A stretch of 64,000 bases of DNA from Gephyromycinifex aptenodytis. GTDB taxonomy: Bacteria; Actinomycetota; Actinomycetes; Actinomycetales; Dermatophilaceae. The DNA is taken from assembly GCF_012277275.1 (NCBI RefSeq), contig NZ_CP051155.1:1426001-1490000 (forward strand). Reading direction: 5' to 3'. Position 1 is the stretch's first letter; each line of letters opens with the position of its first letter. Shown piece after piece: positions 1 through 10,592 of the stretch. The translations under genes were made by a program, and so were the position numbers. The notes below the pieces were generated by a model. It made no database searches, was not told the origin of the DNA, and was given only the letters and a program-made list of their open reading frames with translations.

Positions 1-2250
1 GCTCCCCTCAACGTCGGATTCTCCGGCGCGCCGATCACAGGGCAGGCGGGCAGCCTGGTGGGGCCCATCAAACTCAAGGGCACCACTGCAGCGACCGTGA
101 ACCTCGTGCCCGCCGAAGGCAAGACCGCTGTCCCCGCTGGTGTGACACTCGTTGACAAGCAGGGAAACCCGATCAGTGGCCAGGTGGCCGTCGACTCTGA
201 CCTGTACGTCCAGGTTCCCGCGGGCACCGCTCCTGGCAGCGTGCTGATCAACGCAGAGGTCCACGGCGTGAGCATTCCGATGGGGACCGTGTGGGATCAC
301 CCCACCATCACCACCCAGGCGCTCATCACCGCCACGACCACAGCGACGACCGCCTCAGCCTTCGCTTCGGTGAACTGGGACAACAAAACAGTCAACCCGG
401 CCATTGGCACCACCGCCAGTGACAAGGCCGACGGCGACAAGATCGTCGACTCCCAGAGCACCGGCGCAGCCATCAACGACGAGGTCGCCTACACCGGCCT
501 CATCGGCGGCAAGGAATACACCCTCAAGGGCGAACTCATGGTCAAGGGTGAGGACGGCAACCCCGTCGCCACCGGAATCACCGCCCAGAGCACCTTCACC
601 GCCGACGCCACCGGCAACGGCACCGCCACAGTCACCTTCGAACTGACCAAGGAACAACTGGCCGAGTACGCCGGCAGAGACCTCGTCGCCTTCGAACAGG
701 TCTACCTCGGCAGCAACACCACCCCGGTCGCCGTCCACCAAGACATCAACGACAAGGGCCAGACCGTCACCCTGACGCGGATCAACCCGGTCATCGGCAC
801 CACCGCCAGTGACAAGGCCGACGGCGACAAGATCGTCGACTCCCAGAGCACCGGCGCAGCCATCAACGACGAGGTCGCCTACACCGGCCTCATCGGCGGC
901 AAGGAATACACCCTCAAGGGCGAACTCATGGTCAAGGGTGAGGACGGCAACCCCGTCGCCACCGGAATCACCGCCCAGAGCACCTTCACCGCCGACGCCA
1001 CCGGCAACGGCACCGCCACAGTCACCTTCGAACTGACCAAGGAACAACTGGCCGAGTACGCCGGCAGAGACCTCGTCGCCTTCGAACAGGTCTACCTCGG
1101 CAGCAACACCACCCCGGTCGCCGTCCACCAAGACATCAACGACAAGGGCCAGACCGTCACCCTGACGCGGATCAACCCGGTCATCGGCACCACCGCCAGT
1201 GACAAGGCCGACGGCGACAAGATCGTCGACTCCCAGAGCACCGGCGCAGCCATCAACGACGAGGTCGCCTACACCGGCCTCATCGGCGGCAAGGAATACA
1301 CCCTCAAGGGCGAACTCATGGTCAAGGGTGAGGACGGCAACCCCGTCGCCACCGGAATCACCGCCCAGAGCACCTTCACCGCCGACGCCACCGGCAACGG
1401 CACCGCCACAGTCACCTTCGAACTGACCAAGGAACAACTGGCCGAGTACGCCGGCAGAGACCTCGTCGCCTTCGAACAGGTCTACCTCGGCAGCAACACC
1501 ACCCCGGTCGCCGTCCACCAAGACATCAACGACAAGGGCCAGACCGTGAATCTGACCCCTGCGCCGATCACGCCGAACCCGACGCCGACCACGCCGAGCA
1601 CGCCGAACCCGACGCCGACCACCCCGAGCACGCCGAACCCGACGCCAACCACCCCGACCACCCCGAGCACGCCGGAGCCCACCAAGCCCAGCACGCCGGA
1701 ACCCACCAAGCCTGCGCCTTCCAAGCCCAGCACGCCGGAGCCCACCAAGCCCAGCACGCCGGAACCCACCAAGCCTGCGCCTTCCAAGCCCAGCACGCCG
1801 GCGCCCACACCGGCCAAGCCGACGGCTCCCAAGCCGCAGAAGCCGGAAACCCCGACCCAGACCAAGCCAGCCGGGCGGATGGTGACGCGCACCTTCCAGG
1901 TTGACCGCTACATGCCGAAGAACGCTGCTCAGGCCCGCGTTGTCGCTTCGCTAGACAACGACTCTCGCCTCGGGTACCGCGAGGACCGCCCGCTCTGGGG
2001 CGCCAGCCGCTGGCAGTTCGTGACGGTCAGCGTCCCGGCCAACGCCACCAAGGCTCAGGTCATCAAGGCCATCAACGCTAAGACGACCCGCGCAGTGGGC
2101 GATGTCCGCACTACGGCCAAGCTCAGCACGGCCAAGGCAGGCGGCAGCTACGTGGTGGCCTGGGAACTCGGACGGGGCGCGAAAGCCTCGCCCAAGCTCG
2201 CCTGGGGCGCTCGCAAAAACGTGAGCCAGATCTTCATCGCTCGTTCCTGA
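1..2250 (+). CDS. VaFE/T-Q ester repeat surface adhesin, 5' end outside window
   Basis: The reading frame is open from base 1, so the start and any signal peptide lie upstream of the window. What is visible, in order: a beta-rich stretch ending in the residues GVSIPMGTVWD, which resembles the end of a thioester-type adhesin head; three identical 130-residue repeats, each with a GTTASDK start, an LVAFEQ (VaFE) motif and a VHQDINDKGQTV end, the pattern of T-Q ester domains (PF18202) in which a Thr-Gln ester bond stiffens the stalk; about 105 residues of Pro/Thr-rich linker; then a basic domain of about 125 residues ending in IFIARS. Proteins of this family are usually anchored by a C-terminal LPXTG signal, a hydrophobic segment and a basic tail. 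None of these is present, and no downstream frame supplies them. A strong hairpin terminator follows the stop. Surface or secreted adhesive function is inferred from the family; the role of the last domain is unknown. Confidence 0.88.
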   Translation, partial: APLNVGFSGAPITGQAGSLVGPIKLKGTTAATVNLVPAEGKTAVPAGVTLVDKQGNPISGQVAVDSDLYVQVPAGTAPGSVLINAEVHGVSIPMGTVWDHPTITTQALITATTTATTASAFASVNWDNKTVNPAIGTTASDKADGDKIVDSQSTGAAINDEVAYTGLIGGKEYTLKGELMVKGEDGNPVATGITAQSTFTADATGNGTATVTFELTKEQLAEYAGRDLVAFEQVYLGSNTTPVAVHQDINDKGQTVTLTRINPVIGTTASDKADGDKIVDSQSTGAAINDEVAYTGLIGGKEYTLKGELMVKGEDGNPVATGITAQSTFTADATGNGTATVTFELTKEQLAEYAGRDLVAFEQVYLGSNTTPVAVHQDINDKGQTVTLTRINPVIGTTASDKADGDKIVDSQSTGAAINDEVAYTGLIGGKEYTLKGELMVKGEDGNPVATGITAQSTFTADATGNGTATVTFELTKEQLAEYAGRDLVAFEQVYLGSNTTPVAVHQDINDKGQTVNLTPAPITPNPTPTTPSTPNPTPTTPSTPNPTPTTPTTPSTPEPTKPSTPEPTKPAPSKPSTPEPTKPSTPEPTKPAPSKPSTPAPTPAKPTAPKPQKPETPTQTKPAGRMVTRTFQVDRYMPKNAAQARVVASLDNDSRLGYREDRPLWGASRWQFVTVSVPANATKAQVIKAINAKTTRAVGDVRTTAKLSTAKAGGSYVVAWELGRGAKASPKLAWGARKNVSQIFIARS
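394..1547 (+). repeat. Three tandem 390-bp coding repeats, identical in DNA
   Basis: The units begin at about 394, 784 and 1174 with a period of exactly 390 bases (130 codons). From the GGCACCACCGCC at 406, 796 and 1186 onward I find no base difference between copies until the third copy leaves the pattern after position 1547. The only variation is at the entry to the first copy. Each unit encodes one VaFE/T-Q ester domain. Absence of even synonymous change points to recent duplication or continuing gene conversion. Confidence 0.95.
1555..1870 (+). repeat. Pro/Thr-rich stalk built of short nested repeats
   Basis: Codes for a spacer made of PNPTPTTPST-type units followed by PSTPEPTKP and PAPSKPSTPEPTKP units. 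A block of about 63 bases is repeated in tandem around 1682-1797. Such linkers usually span the cell wall in Gram-positive surface proteins. It is rich in Thr and so is a plausible substrate for the protein O-mannosyltransferase encoded at 9000-10592, which is inference. Confidence 0.85.
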
Positions 2251-2285
2251 CAGACCCCCTGGCCGCCCCAGCGGCGCTGCACACG

Positions 2286-2322
2286 GCAGCGGCCCGTCCA
2301 CCACCGGTGGACGGGCCGCTGC
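2286..2322 (+). terminator. Hairpin terminator after the adhesin gene
   Basis: A perfect 17-bp stem (2286-2302 with 2306-2322) with a 3-base loop, 36 bases after the stop codon, followed by a short T run. It shares the sequence GCAGCGGCCCGTCC with the sdhB terminator on the opposite strand. Confidence 0.85.
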
Positions 2323-3013
2323 TTTGCGTTGGGGTAGGTCGACTTTGGAGGCGCCGCGCGGGTGACCCCCGCCACGACACCGCAGACTTGTTCGGTGCCG
2401 ACCCGGGTCGGCTACCGCTGCGCACACATCCGTGCCCGGCGCCACCATCGCACCCGGCAACGAGTGGGCAAGTCTTCAGGCATCGGTGCCGCATCGATGA
2501 CGCAACTGCCCCGTTGGCCACCCCTGACGTCAGTGGCGGTCCGGAAGGCCCGGCCTCTGGCAGCCTCGTGGCAGACCCCTGCCCTGGCGCTGTAATCCTC
2601 AGTTCCCCGTCGACCCTCGCAGCCCTCGGGCCGCCTTTCGTCATCACCACATCAGCGGTCCGCCCTGGCGGCCACGAGAGGAAGATATAAGTCAGCCGGT
2701 TGCTACGGGAGTGACCCCACAGGTTCCGGCGACCGTCCCGGCCCCTGCTGGGGCTCGACGGATTGGTAGCGCGATGTAGGCGAAAGCGACGGCCAGCTCG
2801 CGCCGGTCGGGTGGAAAGGCAGAGTCGGGGAACAGCCGAACCAACCAGGGCGCTGCGGGGACGGCCGGCGTGGCGATCACACCGGCCACCAGAGCTACCA
2901 ATCACGGCTCCTGGCAGACGGCGACTGCCCGGGCAACCACGGCCGCGCAATGTGTCCCGCCCCAAGACCGCAGCGCGACGCAAGCCCGCCGGCGACCCTG
3001 AGGTGCAGATATA
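2323..3013. other. Non-coding block of about 690 bases
   Basis: This gap between two convergent terminators has several open frames, but none with a recognisable product, ribosome binding site or consistent codon use except the short MurJ-like stretch at 2692-2901. I see no tRNA, no transposase and no clear promoter. Confidence 0.6.
2692..2901 (-). pseudogene. Possible remnant of murJ (lipid II flippase)
   Basis: The minus-strand frame reads a hydrophobic stretch including ATPAVPAAPWLVRLFPDSAF and then ELAVAFAYIALPI. This resembles the MurJ/MviN segment where an aliphatic helix with APWLVR-type residues is followed by an AVAF....LPQ helix start. Upstream in the same frame, after a stop at 2902-2904, the residues AAVVARAVAV continue the hydrophobic pattern. 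Downstream the similarity is lost. Only about 50 of some 550 residues are recognisable, so it would be a decayed fragment. This is pattern recognition without an alignment, and it could be chance. Confidence 0.35.
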
Positions 3014-3049
3014 CAGCGGCCCGCCCCGATGACTCGGGACGGGCCGCTG
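3014..3049 (-). terminator. Terminator of the sdhCAB operon
   Basis: An inverted repeat (3014-3029 with 3034-3049, one unpaired position) lies 25 bases downstream of the sdhB stop on the minus strand. Its loop is four bases. Confidence 0.8.
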
Positions 3050-3073
3050 CTTACCTGCAGAAGAACCTACGGA

Positions 3074-3807
3074 TCACTTACGCAAAGAGGTGAACAGGTC
3101 CTTGTTGAGCGTGGAGATCACGTCAAGCGGGATCTCCTTGGGGCAGGCTGCCGAGCAGGCGCCGATGTTGGTGCAACCACCGAAGCCCTCCTCGTCGTGC
3201 TGGTTGACCATGGCCCTGACGCGGTTCCAGCGCTCCGGCTGGCCCTGCGGCAGCTCACCCAGGTGGGTGATCTTGGCGCCCATGAAGAGCATTGCGGCAG
3301 CGTTCGGGCACGCAGCCACACAAGCACCGCAACCGATGCAGGCCGCCGCTTCGAAGGCCCGGTCGGCCTTCTTCTTCGGGACCGGTACCGCGTGCGCTTC
3401 TGGAGCCGCACCCGTGTTGGCCGAGATGAACCCGCCCGCCTGAATGATGCGGTCGAACGCGCCACGGTCGACGACGAGGTCCTTGATCACCGGGAACGCC
3501 GAGGCGCGCCACGGCTCGACCGTGATCGTGTCACCGTCCTTGAACGAGCGCATGTGCAGCTGGCAGGTCGTGGTGACCTCTGGGCCGTGCGGCTGGCCGT
3601 TGATGACCACACCACACTGACCGCAGATGCCTTCACGACAGTCGCTGTCAAAGGCGATGGGTTCTTCACCCTTGTCGTTGAGGTCCTCGTTGAGGACATC
3701 GAGCATTTCCAGGAACGACATGTCCTCGGAAACGTCATCTACCTGGTACGTCGCGACGCGACCGGAGTCTTTCGGACCCGCCTGACGCCAGATCTTGAGT
3801 GTGATTC

Positions 3808-3811
<4 letters not shown>
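3074..3811 (-). CDS. sdhB: Succinate dehydrogenase iron-sulfur subunit
   Basis: The iron-sulfur subunit of membrane succinate:menaquinone oxidoreductase (TCA cycle, complex II). It passes electrons from SdhA FAD to the membrane quinone. It has a plant-type ferredoxin N-terminal domain with [10 protein letters not shown] (2Fe-2S) and two C-terminal clusters, [12 protein letters not shown] and [13 protein letters not shown] place the start at the GTG at 3811, which overlaps the sdhA stop as GTGA and gives 245 residues, normal for the family. The frame is open further upstream, but that part is antisense to nothing conserved. It is the last gene of sdhCAB, followed by a terminator. Confidence 0.95.
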
Positions 3812-5820
<2,009 letters not shown>

Positions 5821-5832
5821 GTGACAGACGCC

Positions 5833-6528
5833 TTACTTGATCAGACCGAACATGATGGCCAACGGCGGGATGAGGAACCCGATGACGATGAACCCGGAGA
5901 GGAACAGCCCGGCCATCTTCGCGAGGTTTCGCGACTTCGCAGTGTTCGTCCAGCCGAGGGTCTCGGAGGCGCTCCACACGCCGTGGTGGATGTGCAGGCC
6001 CAGAGCGATCATCGCGAGAACGTAGATGAGAGTCAGCCAGGGCACCTGGAAGGCGTTGACCACCATCGCCGCCGGGGATTCCACAGCCGGCCCGACGGTG
6101 AACCAGCGAAGCGTGAACTGGGCGAGGTGGAAGAGGATGAACAGCAGCAACGTGATGCCGCCCCAGCGCATCGTGCGAGAGGAGAAGGGCGTCCCCATCG
6201 AGTTCTTCACGAGGTATCGCGACTTACGAGCCCGACCGGCGCGCGCCCACAGTTTCATTGCCGAGTAGACGTGGGCAGCAAGCGCGATCAGCAGGGTCAC
6301 GCGGAAGACCCAGAGGAAGCCGGTGTACGGCAGCATCGGGGCACCGAATTCGCGCAGGTGATGCGCGTAGGTGTCGAACGCCTCGTGACCTGCCAGGATC
6401 TTGAGGTTGCCGTACATGTGCATAAGGACGAAGAGGACGAAGTAAAGCCCTGAGACGGCCATCATGATCTTGAGACCGATGGTCGAACGAGCCGAACTCC
6501 GTTGCGTTGTCAGAGTCGTAGTAGCCAC
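5833..6528 (-). CDS. sdhC: Succinate dehydrogenase cytochrome b subunit (B-type)
   Basis: Membrane anchor of complex II, 231 residues, GTG start. It has five hydrophobic helices, with histidines placed as haem ligands in VLMHMYGNL, ALAAHVYS, ILFHLAQF and GLHIHHGVW. This four-histidine arrangement is that of diheme type B quinone reductases, which work with menaquinone. It is the first gene of sdhCAB. The 275-base space upstream (6529-6803) should hold the operon promoter, but I could not pick a convincing -35/-10 pair. Confidence 0.93.
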   Translation of the reverse strand: MATTTLTTQRSSARSTIGLKIMMAVSGLYFVLFVLMHMYGNLKILAGHEAFDTYAHHLREFGAPMLPYTGFLWVFRVTLLIALAAHVYSAMKLWARAGRARKSRYLVKNSMGTPFSSRTMRWGGITLLLFILFHLAQFTLRWFTVGPAVESPAAMVVNAFQVPWLTLIYVLAMIALGLHIHHGVWSASETLGWTNTAKSRNLAKMAGLFLSGFIVIGFLIPPLAIMFGLIK

Positions 6529-6763
6529 GAGCGAAGTCTGCCCTGTTCTGCGAGTCGATTCGGGTTGGGAACGCTCACAGTGACGATTTCGACATCGTCA
6601 TGACGAGCCTGGTGGGCAGGTGAGCGGCTGCCCGTCAGGAATTAGCCGACCCCTCATCTTAGTCTGCGACATCTGGAATGGACGCCGGCCCTGGATTATG
6701 GACTTAGGTCCTCGCCTTTGCGCTCCGGGGTGCCCGAAGCCCCAGGCAGGTTGCGGACGCGTC

Positions 6764-6791
6764 CGCGCCCCCGGTATGACCCGGGGGCGCG
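6764..6791 (-). terminator. Terminator after ald
   Basis: An 11-bp perfect stem (6764-6774 with 6781-6791) with loop TATGAC, 13 bases downstream of the ald stop. It lacks a U tract, as is common in high-GC genomes. Confidence 0.75.
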
Positions 6792-6803
6792 AAGCCAATC
6801 AGA

Positions 6804-7919
6804 TCAGGCCAGGACCTCGTCCAGGTGGGTGTACTCGAGGTCGAATGCGTCGGCCACAGCCTGGTACGTGATGTGCCCGTCGTGGGTGTTCAGGCCCAGA
6901 GCCAGCGCCGGGTCCTGCTGCAGCGCAGCCTTCCACCCCATGTTCGCCAGCCGGACGGCGTACGGCATGGTCGCGTTCGTGAGCGCATAGGTGGAGGTGT
7001 GCGGCACCGCGCCAGGCATGTTGGCCACGCAGTAGTAGAGCGAGTCGTGGACTTCGAAGACAGGGTCGTCGTGCGTGGTGGGACGCGAGCCCTCGAAGCA
7101 GCCGCCCTGGTCGATGGCGATGTCGACAAGCACGGAGCCCCTCTTCATCGTGGCGACCATGTCATCGGTGACCAGCTTGGGCGCCTTGGCTCCGGGGACG
7201 AGTACCGATCCGATGACCAGGTCGGCCTCGGCCACCTGCTCAGCGACGGTCAGCTGGTTGGAAGCCAACTGGTGGATGCGGCCCTGCCAGCGCCAGAAGA
7301 CCTGACGCAGCTTCTCCAGGTTGGTGTCCAGGATCGTCACGTCGGCGCCCATGCCGACCGCGATGTTGGCGGCGTTCTGGCCGGCGACGCCGCCGCCGAG
7401 CACGACGACCTTGGCGCTGGCCACACCGCCGATGCCACCCATGAGGACACCGCGGCCGCCGTAGGCCCGCATGAGGGCGTGCGCGCCGACCTGAGGAGCC
7501 AGACAACCGGCAACCTCAGACATGGGGTAGAGCAGCGGCAGTGCGCCGTTGGGCAACTGGACCGTCTCGTAGGCGATGGCAGTGGTGCCGGCCTTCATCA
7601 ACGCTTCGGTTCCAGGACGGTCAGCGGCCAGGTGAAGGTAGGTGAACAACACCAGGTCTTTGCGGAGCCGGTGGTACTCGCACTCGATGGGCTCTTTGAC
7701 CTTGAGCACCATGTCGGCCTGACCCCAGACGTCGTCGGCCTCTTTCAGCATGGTGGCGCCGCGGGCTACGAACTCCTCGTCGGCGATTGAGGACCCTAGT
7801 CCGGCACCCTCCTGCACAAAGACCTCGTGACCGTTCTGGACAAGTTCGTGCACCCCGGAGGGGGTGATCGCGACCCGGTACTCGCGGTTCTTCACCTCGG
7901 TTGGAACACCGATTTTCAT
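6804..7919 (-). CDS. ald: Alanine dehydrogenase
   Basis: Reversible NAD-dependent oxidative deamination of L-alanine to pyruvate and ammonia. The N-terminus MKIGVPTEVKNREYRVA and the internal GVASAKVVVLGGGVAGQNAA Rossmann motif are diagnostic, and 371 residues is the usual length. I chose the ATG at 7919, with GAGGAGAG in front of it, over an in-frame start 39 bases further up that adds non-conserved residues. It is monocistronic: a terminator follows, and rsmI upstream ends 160 bases away. Confidence 0.95.
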   Translation of the reverse strand: MKIGVPTEVKNREYRVAITPSGVHELVQNGHEVFVQEGAGLGSSIADEEFVARGATMLKEADDVWGQADMVLKVKEPIECEYHRLRKDLVLFTYLHLAADRPGTEALMKAGTTAIAYETVQLPNGALPLLYPMSEVAGCLAPQVGAHALMRAYGGRGVLMGGIGGVASAKVVVLGGGVAGQNAANIAVGMGADVTILDTNLEKLRQVFWRWQGRIHQLASNQLTVAEQVAEADLVIGSVLVPGAKAPKLVTDDMVATMKRGSVLVDIAIDQGGCFEGSRPTTHDDPVFEVHDSLYYCVANMPGAVPHTSTYALTNATMPYAVRLANMGWKAALQQDPALALGLNTHDGHITYQAVADAFDLEYTHLDEVLA

Positions 7920-8080
7920 GACTCTCCTCGCCCTGGATCCTTCGCGGCGGTGCGGCACCCCGCGAGTCGAGCGCCACGGGTAGAGAAGCCCGTTGTTGAC
8001 TGCGCCGTCGACAGAATCAAGGCTAGTGGGCGAGATTCACCCCCGCCATGACTTTGGCAAACCCCCTTCGAGAGAGCTGA

Positions 8081-8932
8081 TCACATCCGGCTGGCGCGCT
8101 GCCTGGCCACGGCCAAGTCATACAACTCCTTGGTGGAACACCCCCAGGAGGCGGAAGCCGCTTTGCAGGCGTCCTTGAGCCGTACCCCCTCCGCCACCTG
8201 TTCCAGGACTTCCTCGACGACCTCGCTCGGCGCTGCTCGACGCGCGGGGGCACCTTCGACCACGAGGGTGACCTCCCCGCGCACCTCGTTCTGCGCCCAT
8301 TGCGCCAACTCTGCGAGCGAACCGCGGCGTACCTCTTCATAGGTCTTGGTCAGTTCTCGGCACAGCGCCGCACGGCGTTCCGCCCCGAACACTGCCGCCA
8401 TCGCGGCCAGAGTCACCTGCGTACGGTGGGGCGCTTCGAAGAAGACCATCGTGCGCTGCTCAGCTGCCAGGTTCGCCAGCGCCCGCGCCCGCTCCCCTGG
8501 TTTGCGCGGCAGGAACCCTTCGAAACAAAACCGGTCCACCGGCAGCCCGGAGACGGCCAGCGCCACCGGCACCGCGCTCGGCCCCGGGATGCAGGTGACG
8601 CGCACATCGGCCGCAGCGGCTGCCTCCACGAGCCGGAAACCGGGGTCGGACACGCTGGGCATCCCCGCATCGGTCACCAGAAGCACTCGGGCTCCGGTAC
8701 GCATCCGCTCCACCAACTCAGCGGTTCGGCCGGCTTCGTTGTGTTCGTGGTAGGCCAGTACCGAGCCCACCGGTTTCACCTCCAGGTCGGAGCAGAGCCG
8801 GTGCAGGCGGCGAGTGTCTTCGGCGGCAACAACATCCGCACGCTGCAACTCCAGCGCCAACCGGGCCGAGGCATCCCGCGGGTCCCCGATGGGTGTGGCG
8901 GCAAGAATCAGTAGTCCGTCGGAGATGCTCAT
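8081..8932 (-). CDS. rsmI: 16S rRNA 2'-O-ribose methyltransferase RsmI
   Basis: Methylates the 2'-OH of C1402 in 16S rRNA, using SAM, in the cytoplasm. The tetrapyrrole-methylase-like fold is evident from LILAATPIGDPRDASARL at the N-terminus, AEDTRRLHRL, LVTDAGMPSVSDPG and CIPGPSAVPVALAVSGL. At 283 residues it is full length. It is transcribed divergently from the mannosyltransferase gene at 9000, a pairing common in actinobacteria. Confidence 0.95.
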   Translation of the reverse strand: MSISDGLLILAATPIGDPRDASARLALELQRADVVAAEDTRRLHRLCSDLEVKPVGSVLAYHEHNEAGRTAELVERMRTGARVLLVTDAGMPSVSDPGFRLVEAAAAADVRVTCIPGPSAVPVALAVSGLPVDRFCFEGFLPRKPGERARALANLAAEQRTMVFFEAPHRTQVTLAAMAAVFGAERRAALCRELTKTYEEVRRGSLAELAQWAQNEVRGEVTLVVEGAPARRAAPSEVVEEVLEQVAEGVRLKDACKAASASWGCSTKELYDLAVARQRASRM

Positions 8933-8999
8933 CCCCTGATCGTGACAGCATGCCGCCTGGTTGATCAGGGCAGGTGCCGGTTCGCCCTACCATTGGGCT

Positions 9000-10592
9000 A
9001 TGAGTCAGACCGAGCGGCTGAGGCTGCGGCTGCTCGGGGTTCGCCCGACGGACACCTTTGCCGGGCTGTTGAGCGCCGTGCTGGTGGCTGTTTACGGCGG
9101 CATCCTGCGCTTCTGGCATTTGGGCCAACCGGGCACCCTCGTCTTCGACGAGACGTACTACGTCAAGCAGGCGTGGTCCCTCATTCGCTATGGCCACGAA
9201 CGCAAGGTGCTGGACACCCTCGCCGCCAAGGACGCCACCCCGGGAGTGGATCAGGTGTGGGCCTCCGGGACACCGGATGTCTTCGGCGCCAATCCCGATT
9301 TCGTGGTGCATCCACCGATCGGCAAGTGGGTCATCGCCGCCGGTGAATATATCTTCGGCGCCTCCAACCCCTTCAGTTGGCGTTTCGGCGTCGCCGTCTT
9401 GGGCACGTTGTCGATCTTCATGCTGGCCCGCGCCGCGCGACGGATGTTCGGCTCGACCGTGCTCGGGCTGACGGCGGGCCTGCTGTTGGCCGTGGACGGC
9501 CAGCACTTCGTGCATTCGCGCACCGGACTGCTTGACATGTCGGTCATGTTCTTCGCCTTGGCAGGCTTCTGCGCTCTGCTCATCGACCGCGACGCCAGCC
9601 GGGAGATCTTGGCCCGCAAGGTCGGCGCCTTGCTCGAGCAGGGCGTCCAGCCCGATGATCCCGCGTTGCGGTACGGACCGTGGCTGGGGCTGCGTCCCTG
9701 GCGCTGGGCGGCCGGAGTCAGCCTCGGGTTGGCGATCGGCGTCAAATGGTCGGGGTTGTACTTCCTGGCCATCTTCGGGTTGATGACGGTTTTCTGGGAG
9801 ATGGGCGCACGCCGATCCGTGGGGATCCGGCGTTGGTGGGTCGCCTCAATGCGTGGTGATGCCCCGGCCGCGTTCTTGACCATCGTCGGATCGGCGCTGC
9901 TGACCTACCTGCTTTCGTGGTGGGGTTGGTTCGCCACCGCAGGCGGGTGGAAACGCGACTGGGCGCAGTCACATCCGGCGCACGGCATCGGCTCGCTGGT
10001 TCCTGACGCGATGCGCTCGCTGTGGGCTTACCACGCCGAGATGATGCGGTTTCACGTCGGACTCAGCTCCCCCCACGACTATCAGAGCAACCCGTGGTCG
10101 TGGATGCTGCAGATCCGCCCCACGTCTTTCTTCTACGAAGGCCCCAAGCTGGGCGAGCAGGGCTGCCGGGTGGAGTCCTGCAGCCGGGCCATCCTCAACT
10201 TGGGCAACCCACTCATCTGGTGGACCGCGTCGGCGGCGCTGCTGGTCCTGCTGTTCATGTGGGCGCTGAAGCGGGACTGGCGCGCCGGCGCTGTGCTCGC
10301 CGGGTTCGCAGGTGGTTACCTACCGTGGTTCCAATACCAGGAGCGCACCATCTACACCTTCTACTCGGTGGCGTTCGTGCCGTGGGTGGTGTTGGCGGTG
10401 ACCTACCTACTCTCGTTGGCACTGGGACGGGCCGAGGACTCCCCCACTCGGCGCCGGGTCGGGGTCGGGATCTGGGCCACGTACTGCGTCGGGGCAGTGA
10501 CGATGTTCGCCTTCTTCTGGCCGATCTATGTCGCCCAGGTGATCCCGTTTGCGCAGTGGCAGCTCAGGATCTGGTTCCCGTCCTGGATCTGA
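9000..10592 (+). CDS. pmt: Dolichyl-phosphate-mannose protein mannosyltransferase family
   Basis: A polytopic membrane glycosyltransferase (GT39) that transfers mannose from polyprenyl phosphate to Ser/Thr of proteins leaving through Sec. The catalytic loop after the first helix reads LVFDETYYVKQAWS with the acidic pair used by PMT enzymes. HPPIGKWVIAAGEYIFG and the WS.R..Y-type region around NPWSWMLQIRPTSFFYEG follow. I start at the ATG at 9000, giving 530 residues. The 3' end overlaps the convergent gene by 29 bases. Likely substrates are Thr/Pro-rich secreted proteins such as the adhesin at the window start (inference). Confidence 0.93.
   Translation: MSQTERLRLRLLGVRPTDTFAGLLSAVLVAVYGGILRFWHLGQPGTLVFDETYYVKQAWSLIRYGHERKVLDTLAAKDATPGVDQVWASGTPDVFGANPDFVVHPPIGKWVIAAGEYIFGASNPFSWRFGVAVLGTLSIFMLARAARRMFGSTVLGLTAGLLLAVDGQHFVHSRTGLLDMSVMFFALAGFCALLIDRDASREILARKVGALLEQGVQPDDPALRYGPWLGLRPWRWAAGVSLGLAIGVKWSGLYFLAIFGLMTVFWEMGARRSVGIRRWWVASMRGDAPAAFLTIVGSALLTYLLSWWGWFATAGGWKRDWAQSHPAHGIGSLVPDAMRSLWAYHAEMMRFHVGLSSPHDYQSNPWSWMLQIRPTSFFYEGPKLGEQGCRVESCSRAILNLGNPLIWWTASAALLVLLFMWALKRDWRAGAVLAGFAGGYLPWFQYQERTIYTFYSVAFVPWVVLAVTYLLSLALGRAEDSPTRRRVGVGIWATYCVGAVTMFAFFWPIYVAQVIPFAQWQLRIWFPSWI

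Noticed and set aside
355-1521. Long minus-strand open frame of three Gly/Asp/Val-rich repeats opposite the adhesin
   Set aside because: It is the mirror of the 390-bp repeats. The codon bias of the + strand keeps the opposite frame open, and it has no ribosome site or recognisable domain.
394-1870. Repeat array as a CRISPR
   Set aside because: The units are 390 bases and in frame with a surface protein, and the shorter Pro/Thr repeats have no spacers. No cas gene is present.
2234-2983. 249-codon minus-strand frame across the gap after the adhesin
   Set aside because: It runs through the adhesin terminator, is Arg/Gly-rich with no hydrophobic core, and shows no domain. It is typical of chance open frames in GC-rich DNA.
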